From contig NZ_DASUCC010000130.1 in the NCBI RefSeq assembly GCF_035762905.1, positions 62,001 to 126,000 of the forward strand: a stretch of DNA of 64,000 bases, in the 5' to 3' direction. Positions 59,358 through 64,000 of the stretch are shown in pieces. Both the position numbers and the translations under genes were made by a program. Each line of letters starts with the position of its first letter. Position 1 is the stretch's first letter. The notes under the pieces are model-generated. The model had not been told where the DNA came from, did no database searches, and saw only the letters and a program-made list of their open reading frames with translations. The stretch is from DASYTH01 sp035762905. GTDB lineage: Bacteria; Actinomycetota; Actinomycetes; Mycobacteriales; Pseudonocardiaceae.

Positions 59358-59570
59358 ACGCCATCGTGTCCGCTCCGGCCGGTGTTGTTGCCATCGGGCA
59401 TGGCGCGCCGGCTGAGTCCGGTGTGGACGGTGAGCTGAAACCCATTCGGGTTCCCATTTCTCCCGGCCGCGTGATGTGAATTACAGCCGGCCCGCCCGTG
59501 ACAACCGAACGCCGGTTCGCCGGGTAGGGGTGATGGTTGGGTTGCAACGCCGAGGAGAACGGAGGCCGTC

Positions 59571-60371
59571 ATGCTGTTCCGGGTGCTCGGCCCGATCCAG
59601 GTGTCCGACGCCGGCGGCGCCGCGGTGCCGATCGGCGCCCGCAAGGTGCGCATGGTGCTGGCGGTGCTACTGGCCGGCGCGGGTGAACGGGTGGCCGCCA
59701 GCCGGCTGATCGACGTGCTGTGGGAGGGCGAGCCGCCCCGGTCGGCCACGGCGAACCTGCACACCTATGTCTGGGAGCTGCGCCGCCGGCTTCCGGTGAC
59801 CCGGCTCGGCCGGCCGCGGATCGAGCGGGACCGGGAGGGCTACCGGCTGACCGTTGGCTGCGGCGAGTTCGACGCCTGGGTGTTCGGCGAGCGCACCACA
59901 CAGGGCCGGCGCGAGCTGGCCGAGGGCCGGCTGGCCCAGGGGGCGCGCAGCCTGGCCGGCGCGCTCGAGCTGTGGCGCGGGGCGCCGTACGAGGACGTGG
60001 CGGCGGCGGCCCCGCTCGAGGTCGCCCGGCTGCTCGAGCTGCGCCGGCTGGTCCAGGAGGACCTGATGGATGCCCGGCTGCACCTCGGCGAGCACCGCGA
60101 GGTGGTCGACGAGCTGCGGGTGCTCACCACGGCCGAGCCGCTGCGCGAGCGCCCGTGGGCGCAGCTGATGCTCGCGCTGTACCGGTGCGGGCGGCGGGCC
60201 GAGGCGCTCTACGCCTACCAGGAGGTGTACCGGCTGCTCGACGCGGAGCTCGGAATCCAGCCGGGTAACGCGATCCGTGAGCTGCACCGGCGGATCCTGG
60301 CCGACGACACGTCGCTCGGTGGGGGGCCGCCGGTTTTCGGGCATCCGGCGCGCCCCCGACAGACCGCCTGA
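59571..60371 (+). CDS. SARP/AfsR-type transcriptional regulator
   Basis: A 266-residue protein with an OmpR-like winged helix (residues about 1-90: ARKVRMVLAVLLAGAGERV, ATANLHTYVWELRRRL) and a bacterial transcription activation domain (BTAD, about 95-245). No AAA or TPR part follows. SARPs activate antibiotic cluster genes, but no biosynthetic core gene is visible here. GGAGG is 4-8 bases before the ATG. Divergent from the ECF sigma gene. Confidence 0.92.
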   Translation: MLFRVLGPIQVSDAGGAAVPIGARKVRMVLAVLLAGAGERVAASRLIDVLWEGEPPRSATANLHTYVWELRRRLPVTRLGRPRIERDREGYRLTVGCGEFDAWVFGERTTQGRRELAEGRLAQGARSLAGALELWRGAPYEDVAAAAPLEVARLLELRRLVQEDLMDARLHLGEHREVVDELRVLTTAEPLRERPWAQLMLALYRCGRRAEALYAYQEVYRLLDAELGIQPGNAIRELHRRILADDTSLGGGPPVFGHPARPRQTA

Positions 60372-60442
60372 CCGCCCGGCCCCCAGGTCCGCAAAGGACG
60401 GATAACGTAGACGGCGTTCCCCATGGTTCTCGGGAGGATGCC

Positions 60443-61390
60443 GTGTCCCATCCGGTGCTGTCGGTGATCGGAGCGCGGGTCGCCACCGGGAGCCGCCCCG
60501 GCGAGCGGACCGACGGCCACCGGGTCGCCCTCGTGGTGGAGGGCGGCGGGATGCGCGGCATCGTCTCCGCCGCGATGACCGCCGCGATCGAGGATCTCGG
60601 CCTGCTGGACGCCTTCGATCTGGCCGTGGGCACCTCGGCCGGCGCGCTGAACGCGGCCGCGCTGCTGGCCGGGGTGGCCGGCGGGTGCACCGACGAGTAC
60701 GCCGAGGGGTTCACCACACGCGGGTTCATCAACCCGGCCCGGGTGCTGCTCGGCCGGCCGGTGGTGAACGTCGAGTACGTGATCGACTTCAACTCGCACC
60801 GGCTCGACGCCGGACGGCACGCCCGCACCGCGGCCAGCCCGATCCCGCTGCACTGCATCGCCACCGACGTGGACACCTGTGCCGCCGCCGACCTGACCGG
60901 GCTGACCGAGCTGGCCGACCTGCGGGCGGCGCTGCTGGCCACCAGCCGGCTGCCGTGGATCGGCGGCGACCCGGTCCGCTACCGCGGGCGGCGCTGGCTG
61001 GACGGCGGTCTGTCCGAGCCGGTGCCGGTGCGCACCGCGCTGGCCGCGGGCGCGACGCACCTGCTCGTGCTGATGACCAGGTCCCACGGCGCCGTCATGA
61101 CCAATGGCGGCGGGCTCGGCGACCGCCTGCTGCAACGCCGGTTGCACGCGCTGAACCCGGATCTGGTTGGGCTCTACCGGCGCCGGTCGGCGGGCTACGC
61201 GGCGATCACCGAGGAGGTCCTGGCCGCGACGAACGCCCCGGGATCGGCCCCGCCGTACCTGATGGGCATCGCCCTGCCCGCCGGCAGCCCGGTCCCGTCC
61301 CGGCTGGACCGCGACCCCGCCCGGCTGCACGCGGCGGCCACCCTGGCCCACCGGGTGGCCCGGGAGACGTTGACCATGTGCCGGGGGTGA
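60443..61390 (+). CDS. patatin-like phospholipase
   Basis: A 315-residue protein with the patatin oxyanion motif EGGGMRG, the nucleophile elbow GTSAG (Ser near residue 65) and the Asp of the dyad in DGGLSEP. It hydrolyses phospholipid or lipid esters, probably in the cytosol. GTG start. The stop overlaps the GTG of the GNAT gene (GTGA), so they are co-translated. Confidence 0.92.
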   Translation: MSHPVLSVIGARVATGSRPGERTDGHRVALVVEGGGMRGIVSAAMTAAIEDLGLLDAFDLAVGTSAGALNAAALLAGVAGGCTDEYAEGFTTRGFINPARVLLGRPVVNVEYVIDFNSHRLDAGRHARTAASPIPLHCIATDVDTCAAADLTGLTELADLRAALLATSRLPWIGGDPVRYRGRRWLDGGLSEPVPVRTALAAGATHLLVLMTRSHGAVMTNGGGLGDRLLQRRLHALNPDLVGLYRRRSAGYAAITEEVLAATNAPGSAPPYLMGIALPAGSPVPSRLDRDPARLHAAATLAHRVARETLTMCRG

Positions 61391-62298
61391 GCGGCGTGGA
61401 TCCGGTGCGGGGCCTGCAGGAGCGGGCGGCCCGCGCGCTGCCGGCCAAGCGGGTCGAGCGGATCGGCGGCTGGTGGCTGCGACACGCCCCCGGTTGCTCC
61501 TGGTGGGTGGGCACGGTGCTGGCGCACGGCGCCGTGTGGCCCGGCGAACTGACCGCCCGGGTGGTCGCCGCCGAGGAGTTCTACGCCGGACTCGGCGCCG
61601 ACCCGCGGTTCCAGATCACCCCGGGGGTGTCCCCGGACGGTCTGGACGCGGCTCTGGCCGGGCGCGGTTACCGCCGGGACGAGGCGGTGTCGCTGCGGGT
61701 GGCCCGGACCGCGCAGGTGCTGGACCGGCTGCCGGCGGGCGGGTCGGCGGTGCGCCTTGCGGACCGGCCGGCCCGGGACTGGTTCGCGGTCTGGCATGCC
61801 GTGCACGGCGGGGATCCGCGGGCCGAGTGGGACCTGCTCGGCCGGGTCCGGACGCCGAGCGGCTACGCCGCCGCGGTGCACGGCGACGACCTGGTCGCGG
61901 TCGGCCGCGCGGTCGTCGAAGCCGGCTGGGCCGGAGTGTTCGGCATGGCCACGCTGCCCGCGGCGCGCGGCCGGGGCGCCGGGCTGGCCGTGCTCGGCGC
62001 GCTGGCCGGGTGGGCCGCCGGGCACGGCGCCGGCCGGATGTACCTCCAGGTGGCGCACGGCAACGAGGCCGCGGGGCGACTGTACGAGCACGCGGACTTC
62101 CGGGAGGTCCGCCGGTACCACTACCGCAGCGCGGGTTGCGCGTTGTCCACCGTGGACACCGCGAACGGCGCGGGGGCCGGGGTCACCGAGGACACCAGCG
62201 ACGCCATCCGCGCCGCCCAGCGGATCACCTCGAGCGCGTCGTTGATGTGCGCGACCCGGGACCGGTGCGACAGCACGCACATGCGTACCAGGGCCTGA
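61387..62298 (+). CDS. GNAT family N-acetyltransferase
   Basis: A 303-residue protein: a variable N-terminal half (GGWWLRHAPGCSWWVGTV) and a GNAT fold at about residues 190-250 (GMATLPAARGRGAGLAVLGAL with the Q/R-x-x-G-x-G/A acetyl-CoA loop, then LYEHADFREVRRYHYRSAG). The family usually ends there. The remaining 55 residues are unlike any GNAT and overlap the opposite decarboxylase gene by 178 bases. It is coupled to the patatin gene. Confidence 0.85.
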   Translation: MSGVDPVRGLQERAARALPAKRVERIGGWWLRHAPGCSWWVGTVLAHGAVWPGELTARVVAAEEFYAGLGADPRFQITPGVSPDGLDAALAGRGYRRDEAVSLRVARTAQVLDRLPAGGSAVRLADRPARDWFAVWHAVHGGDPRAEWDLLGRVRTPSGYAAAVHGDDLVAVGRAVVEAGWAGVFGMATLPAARGRGAGLAVLGALAGWAAGHGAGRMYLQVAHGNEAAGRLYEHADFREVRRYHYRSAGCALSTVDTANGAGAGVTEDTSDAIRAAQRITSSASLMCATRDRCDSTHMRTRA

Positions 62299-63629
62299 CC
62301 GCGGATCCGGGTGCTGGACAGGAAAATCCGGCCGGAGGCATGGATCCGGTCGAACAGCCGCTGGGTCGCCGAGTTGCCGGCGATGTCCCGGAAGACCACT
62401 GTGGACAGTTCGGGCGCATAGGGCACGTGCAGCCCGGGGGTGCGGCGGAGCTCGTCGTAGGCGTGCAGTGCGAGATCCAGCTTCTCGTCAAGGGCGGCGC
62501 GGAAGGCGGCCACGCCGTGCAGGTGCAGCGGCAGCCACAGGCGCAGGCCGCGGAACTCGCGGGTCAGCTCGATGCCGAGGTCGGCGTAGTTCGGCAGCGC
62601 GCTGGGGTCGTGGGTGTCCCGCAGGTAGTGCGCGTCCTCGATGTGCGCCGCGCGCAGCTGCGCCGGGTCGCGCACCAGCAGGATGCCGGTGCCGTGCGGC
62701 AGGAACAGGCCCTTGTGCGGGTCGAGCGTGATCGAGTCGGCGCAGGCGATGCCCACCAGGCGTTCCCGGCCGCGCCGGGTGAGCTGGAAGAACCCGCCGT
62801 AGGCGGCGTCCACGTGCAGCCAGAGGTCCTCCCTGCGGGCCAGGGCGGCCAGGTCGACCAGCGGGTCCACGGTTCCGGTGTCGGTGGACCCCGCGGTGCC
62901 CACGATCAGGAACGGGCGCAGGCCCTCGGCCCGGTCGGCGCTGATCATGCGCAGCGCCGCTGCCACGTCCATCCGCAGATCACGGGTGGTGGGCACGATC
63001 CGCACCCGGTCCGGCCGGATACCGGCGATCCTGGCGGCCTTGGCCACGCAGTGGTTGGTGTACTCGGTGACGTACACCGTGCCGGTGCCGAAGTCCGGAC
63101 CGAGCCGGTCGTGCCGGGCGGCCACCACGACCGACAGGGTGGCCATCGACGCGCCGGTGGTGACCAGGCCGCCGGAGCCGGCCGGCAGCCCGAACTCCGA
63201 ACACAACCAGCGCAGCACCCCGTGCTCCATCGCCACCAGACCCGGCGCGATCCCGGCGAGGGCGGTGTACCTGTTCACCGTGCGGGCCAGCATCTCGGCG
63301 ACGGCGGAGGCGACCAGACCGCCGCCGGGCACGTAGGCGAAGTGCCGCGGGCCCGCCGTCTCGTACGCGTAGCAGGCCGCCTCGCCGAACGTTTCCAGCA
63401 GGTCGCCGAACCGGCCGCCCTGTTCCGGTGGCGGCTTCGATAATCGGGTGGCGACGACGGCGGGTAGGTCTGGACCTATCGCGGGGGCGGCGTCCAGTCC
63501 GGACACGAACGAGGTGACGAACCTGCCGGCAGCGTCGATCCAGGCAGAAATTGTTCTGCTGTCGGGATCGAGCGCTCCGGCCGCGGCGTCCGAGACGTGC
63601 GCGGTGGGGATCGCTGGCACGGTTGTCAC
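62121..63629 (-). CDS. PLP-dependent group II decarboxylase
   Basis: A 502-residue fold-type I enzyme: FAYVPGGGLVASAVAEMLAR early, TAGSTDTGTVDP, HVDAAYGG and the PLP lysine in TLDPHKGLFLPHGTG (about residue 305). Such enzymes are L-2,4-diaminobutyrate or aromatic amino acid decarboxylases; this subgroup is often called an aspartate aminotransferase family member. Starts at GTG 63629; GTG 63698 is possible. The C-terminus beyond WAARM may be extended into the GNAT gene. Confidence 0.85.
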   Translation of the reverse strand: MTTVPAIPTAHVSDAAAGALDPDSRTISAWIDAAGRFVTSFVSGLDAAPAIGPDLPAVVATRLSKPPPEQGGRFGDLLETFGEAACYAYETAGPRHFAYVPGGGLVASAVAEMLARTVNRYTALAGIAPGLVAMEHGVLRWLCSEFGLPAGSGGLVTTGASMATLSVVVAARHDRLGPDFGTGTVYVTEYTNHCVAKAARIAGIRPDRVRIVPTTRDLRMDVAAALRMISADRAEGLRPFLIVGTAGSTDTGTVDPLVDLAALARREDLWLHVDAAYGGFFQLTRRGRERLVGIACADSITLDPHKGLFLPHGTGILLVRDPAQLRAAHIEDAHYLRDTHDPSALPNYADLGIELTREFRGLRLWLPLHLHGVAAFRAALDEKLDLALHAYDELRRTPGLHVPYAPELSTVVFRDIAGNSATQRLFDRIHASGRIFLSSTRIRGQALVRMCVLSHRSRVAHINDALEVIRWAARMASLVSSVTPAPAPFAVSTVDNAQPALR

Positions 63630-63729
63630 TGTATTGTCCAGGGGCGGCCACGGCGTTAGCCCAAAAGGCTGCACTGTGCCCGGGGCCGCGGTGCGCACCG
63701 GCGCCGGCCCGCACCGCGGCGGGTGTCGG

Positions 63730-64000
63730 TCAGGTGAACTCGATCAACGGGAAGGCGCGGTGCCGCCGGGGCGGGATCAGGAAGTTCTGCCGGCGGGTCG
63801 CGGTGATGAACCGCTCGATGCCGTGGTCCTCCTCCTCCAGATCGAACTCCTCGAGCAGGTCGACCGAGCCCTGGCTGCGGCGCAGCGCCGCGAAGAAGTC
63901 CGCGCTCGGGAAGAACCCGGAGAACTGCAGCTTCGCGGTGTTGCGCCCGGTGGTGGTGTCCATCGTGTCGAATCCGGGACCGTCGATGCGCAGGTGGATC
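63730..64000 (-). CDS. C-terminal end of a gene that continues past the window
   Basis: A frame open to the window edge gives the last 89 residues of a larger protein: LRIDGPGFDT, AKLQFSGFFPSADFFAALRR, EEDHGIERFITATRRQNFLI and RHRAFPLIEF. There is no start codon with homology to a natural N-terminus, so the true start lies past base 64000. The ATRRQNFLIPPRRHRAFPL tail resembles some Tat-dependent or Dyp-type peroxidase-like proteins, from memory only. Confidence 0.6.
   Translation of the reverse strand, partial: IHLRIDGPGFDTMDTTTGRNTAKLQFSGFFPSADFFAALRRSQGSVDLLEEFDLEEEDHGIERFITATRRQNFLIPPRRHRAFPLIEFT

Noticed and set aside
59571..60371. An antibiotic biosynthetic cluster suggested by the SARP gene
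   Set aside because: No polyketide, NRPS or other core biosynthetic gene is found in the window.

Overview
The window is high-GC actinomycete chromosome with many GTG starts, frequent ATGA/GTGA/TTGA stop-start overlaps and almost no spacer DNA. Its backbone follows the gene order I know from Mycobacterium tuberculosis between dnaJ2-hrcA and glyS (rsmE, dnaJ, hrcA, phoH, ybeY, CBS-domain protein, era, recO, uppS, zur, smtB, glyS, dgt, dnaG). The family content (CebR-type cellobiose locus, ECF41 sigma factor, XRE/DUF397 remnants, SARP regulator, DUF6703) suggests a Pseudonocardiales-like organism. This placement is inference from gene content, not a database match.

Layout. 1-5.9 kb is accessory: a partial SDR, an SRPBCC protein, a cysD-cysNC sulfate activation pair running from a TetR operator, and a secreted three-repeat ricin-type lectin behind a LuxR regulator. 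6.3-17.5 kb is housekeeping: tRNA-Asn, tam, dnaG, an ECF41 sigma factor with its carboxymuconolactone decarboxylase partner, a serpin, dgt, ydcF, glyS and the smtB-zur zinc regulators. 17.6-23.4 kb is a complete CebR-controlled cellobiose uptake locus (cebEFG-bglC, cebR) inserted between zur and the uppS block. 23.5-28.6 kb holds a COG3689/COG0701-type pair, a YbjN-like protein, uppS, recO, a DHFR-like reductase and era. 28.6-30.4 kb is a scar of accessory debris: a beheaded minus-strand gene, a truncated XRE/DUF5753 regulator, a DUF397 protein with an internal duplication, an antitoxin and a twice-frameshifted PIN toxin. 30.4-37.6 kb resumes the conserved core, interrupted at 34.2-34.5 kb by a gene-free array of tandem repeats and hairpins.

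37.7-51.5 kb is mixed: BASS transporter, ABC-F protein, epimerase, pyrimidine reductase, ATP-dependent DNA ligase, a lipoprotein of the tripeptidyl-aminopeptidase type whose nucleophile position is glycine, a secreted EEP phosphatase, a eukaryote/archaeal-like histidyl-tRNA synthetase, msrB, a NYN-domain nuclease preceded by a folded RNA element, a membrane-anchored SnoaL-like protein and a LysE exporter. 51.5-64 kb is accessory: a cyclase-like/AAA/TPR regulator, an enolase-superfamily dehydratase, SGNH hydrolase, VOC protein, a YkgJ-like/pentapeptide fusion, an ECF sigma factor with a membrane partner, a SARP regulator, patatin, GNAT, a PLP decarboxylase and a partial gene at the edge.

The items I would follow up first are the three-way-junction RNA upstream of the NYN gene (49292-50008), the repeated start-codon-supplying element at 8061-8083 and 14230-14252, the hairpin array at 34252-34493, and the scar at 28637-30384. 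Three loci carry apparent one-base deletions (serpin start, two in the PIN gene), so either real decay or small assembly errors should be kept in mind.
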